Notes: a model not told the origin generated them from the sequence alone. 42,015 bases of DNA from Primorskyibacter sedentarius (GCF_004342065.1 NZ_SLZU01000027.1:1-42015); one strand, 5' to 3'. Positions 8,247 through 17,217 are shown, counted from the stretch's first letter. Numbers and translations are program-made.

Positions 8247-9191
8247 TCATGTCAGGGCTGCTTCGCGGGCCGGGCGGTAATCCTTGTGCATCAGCGGCGC
8301 CAACCTGTTCAGGATGGTGTCAAGCCGGGCCGAGGCGACCGCATCCAAGGGCTGCGCTCCGGTCTGGCGAAATCCGGACGCGGCGATGACCCCGCGTCGG
8401 GCCAGAACGGATTTGTAGGTGGCAATGCCGTAGTGCGCCTCGAAAGACAAAAGCGGCAGCAGGGCTTCGAAGATCTCACGCGCGGCTTCGGCATCCTGCC
8501 GTTCCAGTGCCGCCCACAGGGCCACGTGAATGTCCGGCGATTCACAGGCCGGCATCGTGCCACAGGCGCCCCGGGCATGTTCCTCGAACAGATTGATGCC
8601 GGCAATCCCGCCCATCACCCCCTTGATCCGGTCCCCCGCAAGGGCCAGGATTTCCGAGATGTAGGTATTGGAGAAGGGCGTCTCTTCCTTCACGTATTCG
8701 ATTTGCGGGATCGCTTCGACCAGCGACAGGATCGCCGCGGGGGACAAGGACGTGCCGCCGGCCCCGGCATAATTCTGAAGCATGATCGGCAAACGGGTCG
8801 CCGCAGCGATCTGGCGAAAATAGTCGACAATCTCGTGCTGGGTCGCTCTTTGAAAGGTCGGCGGCATGGCAAGGATGCCATCCGCGCCCGCGCCTTCGGC
8901 GACCCTGGCATGGGCCACCGCCAGCTTGGCGCAACTGCTGGACACGCCCGCGATGACGGGAACCCGGCCCCCGGCCTCATCGGTGATGATCTGGACCACC
9001 AGTTTGCGCTCTTCGTCGGACAGGTAGGCGACTTCGCTGGCGTTCGCGGGCGCAACCAGCCCATGCACCCCGCAGTTCAGGTTGAATCGGACCACGTTTC
9101 GCAATCCGTGCAGATCGAGATTCAGGTCATCATTAAAGGGCGTGGTGACAATGACATAGACGCCACGCCATCGGGTGTCGGAAAGAGACAT
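8247..9191 (-). CDS. DHDPS/N-acetylneuraminate lyase-family aldolase or dehydratase
   Basis: This 314-residue class I (Schiff-base) TIM-barrel enzyme has the catalytic lysine at K168 (EYVKEET) and the conserved tyrosine at Y141 (QNYAG). The usual GTTGE substrate-binding loop of lysine-pathway DapA is replaced by PANASE (about 48-53), so it is unlikely to be a dihydrodipicolinate synthase. Catabolic members cleave or dehydrate 2-keto-3-deoxy sugar acids, which would suit the downstream enolase-family enzyme; that pairing is inference. I place the start at ATG 9191 with an AGGAAA ribosome site; a 13-residue longer frame lacks one. It lies in an operon with tctC upstream and the enolase gene downstream. 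Confidence 0.85.
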   Translation of the reverse strand: MSLSDTRWRGVYVIVTTPFNDDLNLDLHGLRNVVRFNLNCGVHGLVAPANASEVAYLSDEERKLVVQIITDEAGGRVPVIAGVSSSCAKLAVAHARVAEGAGADGILAMPPTFQRATQHEIVDYFRQIAAATRLPIMLQNYAGAGGTSLSPAAILSLVEAIPQIEYVKEETPFSNTYISEILALAGDRIKGVMGGIAGINLFEEHARGACGTMPACESPDIHVALWAALERQDAEAAREIFEALLPLLSFEAHYGIATYKSVLARRGVIAASGFRQTGAQPLDAVASARLDTILNRLAPLMHKDYRPAREAALT

Positions 9192-9260
9192 GTTTGGTTT
9201 CCTGTTTGAAAAGGTCTGGCCGGGCCGCAATCAGCGCGGCCCGGGACGTGCGGTCCGGTT

Positions 9261-10319
9261 CTATTCGCTCACGATTTCCTGCAACGCCTCGGCCACGCCC
9301 GCGGGCATGTCACGGAACCCGGAGAACAGGCTTTCGGACATTTCCGTCGAGTTGAAGGTCGGTGGCTCGGAAATCGTTTCGCGGTATTCCGCCAGGTATT
9401 CGGGGTCTGAGGTCGTCTTTTGAAAGGCGTCTTGCAGCACGTCCACTAGCCCCGGTTCCAGCCCCGGGGGGGTGGTTAGCGCGATCGTTGCCGACATGAT
9501 CTTGGAGCGATACCAGACATAGGCATCCCACCACTGGCCCGAAGGCGCGACCCCATGCAGGGACTGGTGCAACTCGGAAATGCTGGGCAGGGTTTCCGGC
9601 AGGCTGGCACTGTCCCGGGGCAGTTCCGCTCCCTGGGCGTCAAAGACCGGGTGGTAGTACACCGCGCCGATGTCTTCGTGATCCCAGCCAAAGAACCGCA
9701 GGAATCCGGACAGGCCTGCATGGCCGGCATGCACCTCATCCGCAAGCATGGAAGCGGAAATTTTGGAAAATCCGCCATACCCCGGAATGTAGCGATAGTT
9801 GGCATCCAAAACCCGCAACCCGAGGTTCCCCATCGTGCCCATCGCGCTGCCCGCGCCGCGTCCGCCTATCAGCAAGGCGCTGTCGTCTGTGAGGCTGGCG
9901 GGGTCGGGTACCCTGTCCTTGCGGGCAGCAAAGACGAGGTTTGTCACCGCGCTGCCGATGATGTCCATGTTCTCCGGCACATAGCGAATGCCCGGTGCCT
10001 CGGCGATGACGGCCGCGGCATCAAACCCGCAATAGCACAGGGTAGTGCCGTCCTTCGTGCCGGTCTCATAGACGAAATTCATCGCCGCGGCCCCGCTGCC
10101 GCCGGTCTTGTTGATCACGATCACCTCGGGCGTGCCGGGCAAGTGGCGGCCAAAGTACTTCGCGAAAATCCGCCCGTGCAGGTCGCCACCGCTGCCCGGC
10201 GGGTTGGAGTTGATGATGGTGATGATCTTGCCCGCGAAATCCTGAGCCTGCGCGACGGTTGCCGCCCCCGCCAGGGCCAGGGCAACGGCCAAGAACTGCG
10301 CCTTTTGTTTGATGGACAT
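9261..10319 (-). CDS. tctC: TctC/Bug-family periplasmic solute-binding protein
   Basis: This 352-residue binding protein of a tripartite tricarboxylate transporter would capture a carboxylate in the periplasm for TctAB. It has a Sec signal peptide (Lys-rich start, hydrophobic core, VAQAQ cleavage region at about residue 25). The Bug-type N-terminal lobe contains IITIINSNPPGSGGDLHGR, the ligand-loop region after the first strand. The start ATG 10319 is preceded by AAGGAGGAG at good spacing, so I reject a longer frame. It sits 32 nt after the tctAB fusion and before the aldolase gene, the usual operon association for a dedicated importer. The ligand is unknown; a sugar acid is likely from context. 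Confidence 0.88.
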   Translation of the reverse strand: MSIKQKAQFLAVALALAGAATVAQAQDFAGKIITIINSNPPGSGGDLHGRIFAKYFGRHLPGTPEVIVINKTGGSGAAAMNFVYETGTKDGTTLCYCGFDAAAVIAEAPGIRYVPENMDIIGSAVTNLVFAARKDRVPDPASLTDDSALLIGGRGAGSAMGTMGNLGLRVLDANYRYIPGYGGFSKISASMLADEVHAGHAGLSGFLRFFGWDHEDIGAVYYHPVFDAQGAELPRDSASLPETLPSISELHQSLHGVAPSGQWWDAYVWYRSKIMSATIALTTPPGLEPGLVDVLQDAFQKTTSDPEYLAEYRETISEPPTFNSTEMSESLFSGFRDMPAGVAEALQEIVSE

Positions 10320-10351
10320 ATTGGTCTCCTCCTTGGTGTTTCGGGTTGGTG

Positions 10352-12376
10352 TCAATGGATCAGCCAAAGGGGCAGCCAATCGGGCACGAGCCCGTCAATT
10401 GGCTGGGCCAAAACCGGCCGGATCCAGAGAATATGGACAAGGCGGTCGTAAAAAAGCACGAGGATCGCCCAGCAAACGCAGGCATATCCCGCGACCGCTG
10501 CCCCGCGAAAACGCCCCCACCGCAGCAGGTAGATCGCCACAAAAGCCGGGATCGCCAGTTTCTGGCCGATGAACAGCGCCGCCGCGAACAGCGCCAGCAA
10601 GTAGCCGAAGAACATCGCCGCCTTGCGGTTGGTGGTGTCGGCAATCGTCGCTTGCAGGGCCACTTTCACCGCCCCGGGCACACGTGCCAAGCGACGGCTC
10701 TGTCCGGACAGCAGGACCAGCACGAGCCCCAGACCCGGCACCGCGGCGATCAGCGGAAAGGCCCGTACAAACGTCGGCCAGGCCAAAGCGGCCAGGCAGG
10801 CCCCGGCGAAGACAACCGCCAGCAACACCGCCGTCAGCAGAGACAGGGTCATGTCCTCTTCGTCGTCGGCATCGCTCAGGCTCGCGTTGCCCGTTGACGT
10901 GGTCGCCTTCTTGCGCGCGGTGCGGATGGCGAATGCGATGGTCAGCACCACCACGATCCCAAGAACCACGACGATCGGACGCGTCAGCCAGCCAACCCCC
11001 TGATGGATTTTCCAGCTCAGAAGAAACGAGTTTTCCATCAACCCGCCAAGGATGAACGCCAGGATCACCGGCGGTCGGGCCCAACCGCCGCGCTTCATCA
11101 CGAAGCCGATGGCCGAGAACGCCAGCAGCGACACCCAGTCACCGGTGTGGAAATTGGCTGACCAGGCCCCCATCAGGACAAACAGCATCACTCCGGGCAC
11201 GATCCAATGCGACGGAAGAAAAGCAAGCCGGGCGATATAGCCGCTCCAGACCATCAACACCCCAGCCGCCAGCACATTGGCGATGGCAATCGTCCAGACC
11301 ATGGAAAAGGTGATGTCCAGATTGGTGGTCAGCATGGCGCGCCCGGGCTGCAAGCCCTGGATCAGCAGCGCTGACAGCAACAGGGCGTTCATCGCCGATC
11401 CGGGGATGCCAAAGGCCACGGTCGGGATGAGCGCCCCGCCGCGCACCGCGTTATTTGCCGCCTCGGGCGCAATCACACCGCGAATGTCACCCTTGCCGAA
11501 GCGGCTGTTGTCCTTGCTGGACTGAAAGGCGTGGCCATAGGCAATCCAGTCCACGACAGCGCCGCCCAGCCCCGGGATCATGCCGATATAGACCCCGATT
11601 GCAGAACACCGCAGCACCAGCCACCATTCGCGAAGGGCCGCGCGCACCCCGGCCATCATCTCGCCCGAGCCACCGTCGCGGTTGTCGACCCTGGAGATCG
11701 AACTGTCGCGCAGCGCCAGGTCCATGAGCTCGGGCACGGCGAACAATCCCAGCACCACCGGGATCAGCGGCAGGCTGTCCAACAGATAGGGCGTGCCCAG
11801 CCAATACCGCGGGATCGAGGCGTCATCGGCATAGCCGACCGTCGACAGCAACAGCCCGAGACAGGCGCCGATCAGCCCTTTCACCAGCGACGCCCCGCTG
11901 AGCGATGAAACCATGACCAACCCCGCGACCGCCAGCATGAACAGTTCGGGATTGTTGAATTTCAGGATGATTGGCAGGGCCAGCGGCAGCGAAACTGCCA
12001 ACATCAACGCGCCGAAGATGCCGCCAAAAGCCGAAACCGTAAAGGCCGCACCAAAAGCCCGCGCAGCCTTGCCCGACCGGGCCAGCGGATGGCCGTCAAG
12101 CACGGTCGCCTGCGACGACGCGGTGCCGGGGATGCCCAACATGACCGAGGGGATGGTATCCGAGGTGGCGGTGACCGCGTAGATGCCCAGCAGCAGTGCA
12201 ATGGCCTGTGCCGGCTCCATCCCATAGGTGAACGGCAGGGCCAGCACGATGCCCAGGCCTCCGCCAAGTCCCGGCACTGCCCCCAGCCACAGGCCGACGA
12301 GGATCCCCAAAAGCAAGTATCCGAAGGCTGGCCATTCAAAGACCAGAAGCGCGCCTGAAATGAATTCCGAAAACAC
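10352..12376 (-). CDS. TctA-TctB fusion permease of a tripartite tricarboxylate transporter
   Basis: This 674-residue inner-membrane protein has an N-terminal TctA of about 500 residues (GLWLGAVPGLGGGLGIVLALP, GIPGTASSQATVLDGHPLA and VAFGIPGSAMNALLL, the duplicated Gly-Pro loops of the family). An acidic linker near residue 505 (DADDEED) follows, then about 165 residues with four or more hydrophobic helices matching the size and layout of the small subunit TctB. No separate tctB lies in this operon, which supports a fusion. It starts with GTG 12376, preceded by GGGGATC. It is the first gene of the operon and is divergent from the LacI-type regulator. Substrate specificity comes from TctC. Confidence 0.87.
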   Translation of the reverse strand: MFSEFISGALLVFEWPAFGYLLLGILVGLWLGAVPGLGGGLGIVLALPFTYGMEPAQAIALLLGIYAVTATSDTIPSVMLGIPGTASSQATVLDGHPLARSGKAARAFGAAFTVSAFGGIFGALMLAVSLPLALPIILKFNNPELFMLAVAGLVMVSSLSGASLVKGLIGACLGLLLSTVGYADDASIPRYWLGTPYLLDSLPLIPVVLGLFAVPELMDLALRDSSISRVDNRDGGSGEMMAGVRAALREWWLVLRCSAIGVYIGMIPGLGGAVVDWIAYGHAFQSSKDNSRFGKGDIRGVIAPEAANNAVRGGALIPTVAFGIPGSAMNALLLSALLIQGLQPGRAMLTTNLDITFSMVWTIAIANVLAAGVLMVWSGYIARLAFLPSHWIVPGVMLFVLMGAWSANFHTGDWVSLLAFSAIGFVMKRGGWARPPVILAFILGGLMENSFLLSWKIHQGVGWLTRPIVVVLGIVVVLTIAFAIRTARKKATTSTGNASLSDADDEEDMTLSLLTAVLLAVVFAGACLAALAWPTFVRAFPLIAAVPGLGLVLVLLSGQSRRLARVPGAVKVALQATIADTTNRKAAMFFGYLLALFAAALFIGQKLAIPAFVAIYLLRWGRFRGAAVAGYACVCWAILVLFYDRLVHILWIRPVLAQPIDGLVPDWLPLWLIH

Positions 12377-12408
12377 TGAAGCTGATCCCCAATTGATCTG
12401 AATGTGCT

Positions 12409-12426
12409 ATGATCATCGATGATCAT
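12409..12426. promoter_or_regulatory. Perfect 18-bp palindrome, candidate operator of the LacI-type regulator
   Basis: ATGATCATCGATGATCAT is its own reverse complement and has a central CpG, the hallmark of LacI/GalR-family operators. It lies about 33 nt upstream of the tctAB start and 173 nt upstream of the regulator. Confidence 0.6.
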
Positions 12427-12445
12427 TCTTGGTAGGTCAATCATT

Positions 12446-12458
12446 TTGGACCAACCAA
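12446..12458. promoter_or_regulatory. TTGG-N5-CCAA operator-like repeat, tctAB operon
   Basis: TTGGACCAACCAA is a perfect copy of the inverted repeat found in the other control regions of this block, and a candidate site for the GntR/FCD protein encoded at 21755. Confidence 0.55.
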
Positions 12459-12598
12459 TCTCAAGAAAAAACCAGCCCTTGACCTTCTGCTTTCTGAACA
12501 AGACACTTCAGAAGACTGAAAATGGCAGTTCTTGCCTTCGGGAGAGGCCTTGAAAATGTGAGGCAAGCAATTGAAATGACGTCGTTTTGAAACAAGGC

Positions 12599-13582
12599 AT
12601 GCTGAAGATAGAGGACGTGGCCAAAGCGGCCCAGGTGTCCCGGGCCACGGCTTGGCGGGCTCTAAACAGGCCCGACCAAGTGTCGGAAAAAACGGTTGAT
12701 CGGGTCAAGATGGCCGCGCGGACCATCGGCTATGTGCCGGATATTTCCGCCCGGACGTTGCGTACAAATCAAAGCGGGCTGATCGCCATGATCGTCCCTG
12801 CGGTCGATTCGGGCTTTGGCCACGTGATCGAGAAGGTCAGCGAAGTCGCGCTGAACAACGGGCAAGAAATTATCCTTGGCGTCACCGGCTATGACGCGGA
12901 CAAGGAAAGCGATCTGATCCGCCAGATGCTCGGGCGTCGGGCGTCGGTCCTGATCCTGAGCGGCAATGACCAGTCGGATAATACGCGCGCCCTGATTGCA
13001 GCCTCCGGCGTGTCGGTGATCCAGATATGGGAAGTCGACGGAGCGCCCATTCAGACGATGATCGGGTTCTCCAATTTCCGGCTGGGGTATGGCGCAGCGG
13101 AATGCCTGATCGGGTCGGGTCGGCGCAACCTCGCATTGTTTTACGCGCCGCGCCGGCCCCGCTCGGCGCGGCGGATTGCCGGGTTCCGCAAGGCGATTTC
13201 CGATGCCGGCCTGCACGATTGCGACACGCGTTATGTGGCCTTGCACGATACCCCGGAAGAGATGAGCCAGGCCATTCGGGGCCTGCTTGAGCGCAGCCCC
13301 GAGATCGACGGCATTTATGCGAACGGCGATGTTCTCGCCTTGATCTGCGTCTCCGAGCTTGTGGCACAGGGCAAGCAAGTGCCTCGGGATGTCAGCGTTC
13401 TTGCCTTCGGTAACCCCTATTTCGCGGACTACGTATCTCCACGGCTGAGCCGCGTTGTGGTGCCCGAGCGGCGCATTGGCGATTTGACCGCGGATGCATT
13501 GGCTGAACTGCTGCAATCCGGCACCTATACCAACCAGGTCACGGATCTGGGTTTCGAAATCATCCGCCGAGACTCAGCCTAG
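12599..13582 (+). CDS. LacI/GalR-family transcriptional regulator
   Basis: This 327-residue repressor-type protein has an N-terminal helix-turn-helix (IEDVAKAAQVSRATAWRALNRP, residues about 4-25), a hinge with TLRTNQSG, and a periplasmic-binding-protein-like effector domain that would bind a sugar or sugar acid. I chose ATG 12599 because it places the HTH at the usual distance from the N-terminus. A TTG at 12587 is in frame and possible; neither has a strong ribosome site. It is divergent from the tctAB-tctC-aldolase-enolase operon and probably represses it through the palindrome at 12409-12426. Its stop shares the bases CTAG with the convergent gene that follows. Confidence 0.9.
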   Translation: MLKIEDVAKAAQVSRATAWRALNRPDQVSEKTVDRVKMAARTIGYVPDISARTLRTNQSGLIAMIVPAVDSGFGHVIEKVSEVALNNGQEIILGVTGYDADKESDLIRQMLGRRASVLILSGNDQSDNTRALIAASGVSVIQIWEVDGAPIQTMIGFSNFRLGYGAAECLIGSGRRNLALFYAPRRPRSARRIAGFRKAISDAGLHDCDTRYVALHDTPEEMSQAIRGLLERSPEIDGIYANGDVLALICVSELVAQGKQVPRDVSVLAFGNPYFADYVSPRLSRVVVPERRIGDLTADALAELLQSGTYTNQVTDLGFEIIRRDSA

Positions 13583-14214
13583 ACCTGCCTGCGCACCATG
13601 AACCATGCGCACATGTCGATCCGGTCCTGGCCAAAGAAAATCTCACCGCCATAGCCAAGACTTGGTGTGCCCCAATGACCTGCCGCCCGCAGCGCCCGGG
13701 CATTGGCCTGCAACAGCGCTTCGCAGTCGGGGGCAAGCGCCGTGGCTTGGCTGCGAAAACCCGTCGGATCAAGGCCGCGGGTCGCCAGCGCGGTATCGAT
13801 TCTGCCCGGCGCGGTCCAACTTGGTCCGCCATTAAACAGGAGGCGGGACAGCGCCAGGTACACCGCCACACCCCGCCCCGTCAGGCAGGCCGCCGCGACA
13901 AGGTGGCTGAGGTGGCGGATATGCGGTTGGTCGGGGGCCACCTTTCCGGTGTCCAGGTCCTGCAGCACCGGGTCCGGGACGGGCCAGCCAAAGGCAATGC
14001 CCTCCATCGCCGCCACCCGTTCCGCATCGCGCCGCAGGTAGGTCAGCTTGGCCGGGTCGCCGTTTTCGAAAAACCCCGGGTCGCGCAGGGCAATCGGATA
14101 GACGGGTCGCAGGTGCAACTTCACGCCTGCTCGATCCGCCAGCGCGACCACGCGGTCCGCCGCCAGGTAGGAATAGGGCGACCGCATGGTGATGTAGAAG
14201 TCGAGCTGCGCCAT
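13579..14214 (-). CDS. DsbA-like 2-hydroxychromene-2-carboxylate isomerase-family protein
   Basis: This 211-residue protein has the kappa-GST/DsbA thioredoxin fold used by HCCA isomerase. It begins with a beta strand and RSPYSYLAADR (residues 11-21), where the family carries its active-site Ser/Cys (S12 here), and it has WGTPSLGYGGEIFFGQDRID near the C-terminus. Known members isomerise an aromatic intermediate with glutathione, but many relatives have unknown substrates. No other aromatic-degradation gene is visible, so a different glutathione-dependent reaction is plausible. It is the last gene of the tctCBA-sulfatase operon, 1 nt after the sulfatase stop, and ends convergently on the LacI-type gene. 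Confidence 0.8.
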   Translation of the reverse strand: MAQLDFYITMRSPYSYLAADRVVALADRAGVKLHLRPVYPIALRDPGFFENGDPAKLTYLRRDAERVAAMEGIAFGWPVPDPVLQDLDTGKVAPDQPHIRHLSHLVAAACLTGRGVAVYLALSRLLFNGGPSWTAPGRIDTALATRGLDPTGFRSQATALAPDCEALLQANARALRAAGHWGTPSLGYGGEIFFGQDRIDMCAWFMVRRQV

Positions 14215-14215
14215 A

Positions 14216-15706
14216 TCAGGCCGGGGCCACCCGTGGCGGCCCGGCGTCGAGCGTGCCCATCATCCGGTCGAGGTGCCGCGCGATCAGATCGGACTTGAGC
14301 CCGGCATACCCCGGATCACGCCACAGGCAATGAAATTCCCCGGGGTCTTCGCGCAGGTCGAACAACTCGCCCAGCCCGGGATGCGAATGATAGACCACCA
14401 GCTTGTATCGCCCGTCACAGGTCATCGAGGCGCGGGTGTCTTGGGTCACCTCGCTTGAGCCCAGCGAGTCGTTGAAATCCGTCACCACCGTGTCTTTGTG
14501 CGCCGCCGCGCCGGCAAAGACCGTGCCGGTCAGGCTTTGGCCCTGAATGGTGTCGGAGATGTCGATCCCGGCGAGGTTTAGCAGCGTGGGCGCAATATCG
14601 ATGCTTTCGACCATCGCCTGCGACCGCTGCCCTCGAGGCACACCCGGCCCGGCGATGATCAGCGGCACATGTACCAGCCCTTCGAAAAAGCGGCAGCCTT
14701 TGTAGAGCAAACCGTGATCACCCAGCATCTCTCCATGGTCGCTGGTGAAGATGATCACCGTATTGTCGATCTGGCCACTGGATTCCAGGTGGTCGAGAAT
14801 GCGCCCGAACTGATGATCCAGGTTCTCTATCATCGCGTAATAGGCAGCCTTGACCGCCATGCCGTCGAACTCTTCGGGCGGTCTGGCGCCGCGTTCGTCA
14901 CCCTCGGGGATGACATGTGCGGCGCGGGCGACAGCGCTGAGCATCGGATTGACGGCGCGACGCTTCTGGCTCCGCACATCTGCAAACCGCGCCTGATGGG
15001 CAATGTCGCTGTCGCGGAACAGGGGCGGCGTCAACCCGCCGCCATCACGGAAGCGCGCCATCGCCTCGGGCGGCGGGTTGAAGGGTGGATGCGGGTCAAA
15101 GGGGTTGAGGCTCAGCATCCAAGGGCCGTCGCGGGCCTCCTCGACAAAGTTGATGGCACGGTCGGCGATCCAGGCCGCCTGGTGCAGTTCGGCCGGGACA
15201 CCGATCGAAAGATACGGCGGCTTGCCGGGAAACATGTCCTCCGGGCGTAGCCCCTTATCACGCAGCCAGTGCCAATAGCCGTTACTTCCCTGCACCTTCT
15301 CCCAGCCGGGATTCTGACACCAGTCGAACATGCGATAGCCATCGTCGGGCCGCGCCTCGAGCCGGGTGGCGGTGGACAGGTGCAGCTTGCCGATCAGCCC
15401 GCAATCATAGCCCGCATCGGCCAGAGTCTTGGTGACCAGCCGTTCAGTCTCGGGGAAATAGGCATTGCCGTTGCGATAGACTCGATGGGCCGCCGGATAG
15501 CGTCCGGTGAGAAAGCTGGCACGACTGGGGGTGCAGATCTGGTTCTGGACATAGCAATTGTCGAAACTCATGCCGCGCGCCGCCAGCCGGTCGATGTTGG
15601 GCGTCCTGATTTCGGCGTTGCCCAAGGCAGAGATTGTATCATGCCGCATCTGGTCAGCACAGAACCAGAGGATGTTGGGGCGTGGATTTTGTTGGAATTG
15701 TGTCAT
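14216..15706 (-). CDS. Type I sulfatase (formylglycine-dependent), cytoplasmic
   Basis: This 496-residue alkaline-phosphatase-fold hydrolase cleaves sulfate esters. The sulfatase signature C-x-P-S-R is CTPSR at residues 58-62, with C58 the residue converted to formylglycine. Metal-binding motifs are FCADQ (D18) and FTSDHGEMLGDHG in the second half. There is no signal peptide, so the substrate would be a small imported sulfate ester. ATG 15706 overlaps the tctA stop by 4 nt, which ties the enzyme to the TTT importer encoded upstream in the operon. The formylglycine-generating enzyme is not in this window. Phosphonate or phosphodiester activity is a lesser possibility. Confidence 0.88.
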   Translation of the reverse strand: MTQFQQNPRPNILWFCADQMRHDTISALGNAEIRTPNIDRLAARGMSFDNCYVQNQICTPSRASFLTGRYPAAHRVYRNGNAYFPETERLVTKTLADAGYDCGLIGKLHLSTATRLEARPDDGYRMFDWCQNPGWEKVQGSNGYWHWLRDKGLRPEDMFPGKPPYLSIGVPAELHQAAWIADRAINFVEEARDGPWMLSLNPFDPHPPFNPPPEAMARFRDGGGLTPPLFRDSDIAHQARFADVRSQKRRAVNPMLSAVARAAHVIPEGDERGARPPEEFDGMAVKAAYYAMIENLDHQFGRILDHLESSGQIDNTVIIFTSDHGEMLGDHGLLYKGCRFFEGLVHVPLIIAGPGVPRGQRSQAMVESIDIAPTLLNLAGIDISDTIQGQSLTGTVFAGAAAHKDTVVTDFNDSLGSSEVTQDTRASMTCDGRYKLVVYHSHPGLGELFDLREDPGEFHCLWRDPGYAGLKSDLIARHLDRMMGTLDAGPPRVAPA

Positions 15707-17202
15707 CCCTGGGCCACCTTGCCCCCGGCCCGCCGCTTGCGCAGCCAGGTGCTGATGGCGGGCCAGCAGAGCGAAGCGATGGAGATGGCCAGGAAGCTGG
15801 CGGCGAAGGGCCGGGTGAAGAGCGGCTCAAGGCTGCCGCCGGTGGACATCAGGCCGGAGCGCAGGTGTTCCTCAGCGATGGGGGCTAGGACAAAGCCGAT
15901 CACGAAGGGGCCCAGCGGCATCTTTGCCCGCTCCATCACGAAGCCCAGCAGCCCCAGCGCCAGCATCACCCAGACGTCGAAGAAGCTATTGCCTACGGCA
16001 AAGATGCCGATGACGCAGAACACGAGGATCGAGGTTAGCAAGAAGGCGCGCGGAACATAGAGCACCTTGGCGATATGGCGCACCGCCAGCATCATGATCA
16101 CGAACATGATCAGGTTGCCCACCAGGTAGGCGGCGATCACGCCATAGGCCACCTCGGGAGCGTTTATGAACAGAAGCGGGCCGGGTTCCAGGTTGTGAAT
16201 GATCAGCGCGCCGATCAGGATGGCATCGACCACCGAGCCGGGAATGCCCAGGGTGATCAACGGGATCAGCGCCCCGCCCACCGCCGCGTTGTTAGCTGTC
16301 TCGGCGGCGACAACCCCCGGCTCATGCCCGGTGCCGAACTTCTCAGGCTCTTTCGAGGCGCTGCGGGCGGCGGAATAGCTGAGCATTGAGGCGATGTTCG
16401 ATCCGATCCCCGGCAGGATGCCGATCCAGGTGCCGATCAGGCTGGAGCGCAGGAAATTGCCGCTGTGTCGGCGGCAGTCGCCCAGCGACAGCAGCATCCT
16501 GCCTTCGGCCAGGTCGGCCTTGGGTGGCCGGACGTCGATGTTAATGATGTCCTTGATGATCTGGCTGATGGCAAAGGCGCCGATCAGAACCGGCAGGAGG
16601 CTCAGACCGCCCTCGAAGGCATCAACGCCAAAAGTCAGCCGCGGCATACCCGACGACGGATCGATCCCCGGCATGTGGATCAGCATGCCCAGGCATGCGG
16701 CGATCAGCCCTTTGAGCAGCGATCCCTGGCTGAGACTGGACAGCATGACCAGCGCCATCAGCACCATGGTGAAATATTCCCAGGGGCCGAAGGTGATGGC
16801 CAGCCGCGAAAACGGCGGCGCCAACAGCGCCAGCACGAGAAAGGAGATCATGCCGCCGACGAAGGAGGCGGTGATGCCCAGGCCCAGGGCGCGGGCCGCC
16901 CTGCCCTGTTGCGTCATGGGATAGCCGTCGAAGGTGGTCATGATCGACGAGGGCGTGCCCGGCATCCGCAACAGCGTGGCCGAGATCTGGCTGCCTGACA
17001 CCCCGCCGACATACATGCCGACCAGCAGCATGATGGCGTTCACGCTGTCCATGAAGAAGGTCAGCGGCAGGGTCAGGGTGATCAGCATCGTCGTGGTCAG
17101 CCCGGGGATCGAGCCCACGACGATCCCCAGAGCCACGCCAAGGAAGACCAGCACAAAGGGCAGCGGCGTCAACAGGTAGAAGAGCGCATCGAAGAATGGC
17201 AT
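15703..17202 (-). CDS. tctA: TctA large permease subunit of a tripartite tricarboxylate transporter
   Basis: This 499-residue inner-membrane protein of about 10-12 helices has the family's repeated loop motifs: VGSIPGLTTTMLITLTLPLT, MPGTPSSIMTTFDGYPM and TLGIPGSVVDAILIGAL. It is standard TctA length and, unlike the fusion in the other TTT operon, is encoded separately from its tctB. AGGAGG precedes ATG 17202. It lies 15 nt after tctB and overlaps the sulfatase by 4 nt. Together with the tctB and tctC upstream it should form a sodium- or proton-driven carboxylate importer; the ligand is unknown, possibly a sulfated organic acid. Confidence 0.92.
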   Translation of the reverse strand: MPFFDALFYLLTPLPFVLVFLGVALGIVVGSIPGLTTTMLITLTLPLTFFMDSVNAIMLLVGMYVGGVSGSQISATLLRMPGTPSSIMTTFDGYPMTQQGRAARALGLGITASFVGGMISFLVLALLAPPFSRLAITFGPWEYFTMVLMALVMLSSLSQGSLLKGLIAACLGMLIHMPGIDPSSGMPRLTFGVDAFEGGLSLLPVLIGAFAISQIIKDIINIDVRPPKADLAEGRMLLSLGDCRRHSGNFLRSSLIGTWIGILPGIGSNIASMLSYSAARSASKEPEKFGTGHEPGVVAAETANNAAVGGALIPLITLGIPGSVVDAILIGALIIHNLEPGPLLFINAPEVAYGVIAAYLVGNLIMFVIMMLAVRHIAKVLYVPRAFLLTSILVFCVIGIFAVGNSFFDVWVMLALGLLGFVMERAKMPLGPFVIGFVLAPIAEEHLRSGLMSTGGSLEPLFTRPFAASFLAISIASLCWPAISTWLRKRRAGGKVAQG

Positions 17203-17217
17203 GTCGGTCCCTCCTGC

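Larger units (their letters stand above)
12377..12598. promoter_or_regulatory. Divergent control region between the tctAB operon and the LacI-type gene
   Basis: This region of about 220 bp carries a perfect 18-bp palindrome (12409-12426) and a TTGG-N5-CCAA repeat (12446-12458), described separately. Promoters must point both ways, but I cannot fix their -10 boxes with confidence. Confidence 0.6.

Noticed and set aside
8247-9191. Annotation as lysine-pathway dihydrodipicolinate synthase (dapA)
   Set aside because: The GTTGE loop is absent and the gene sits in a transport and sugar-acid operon, so a catabolic family member is more likely.
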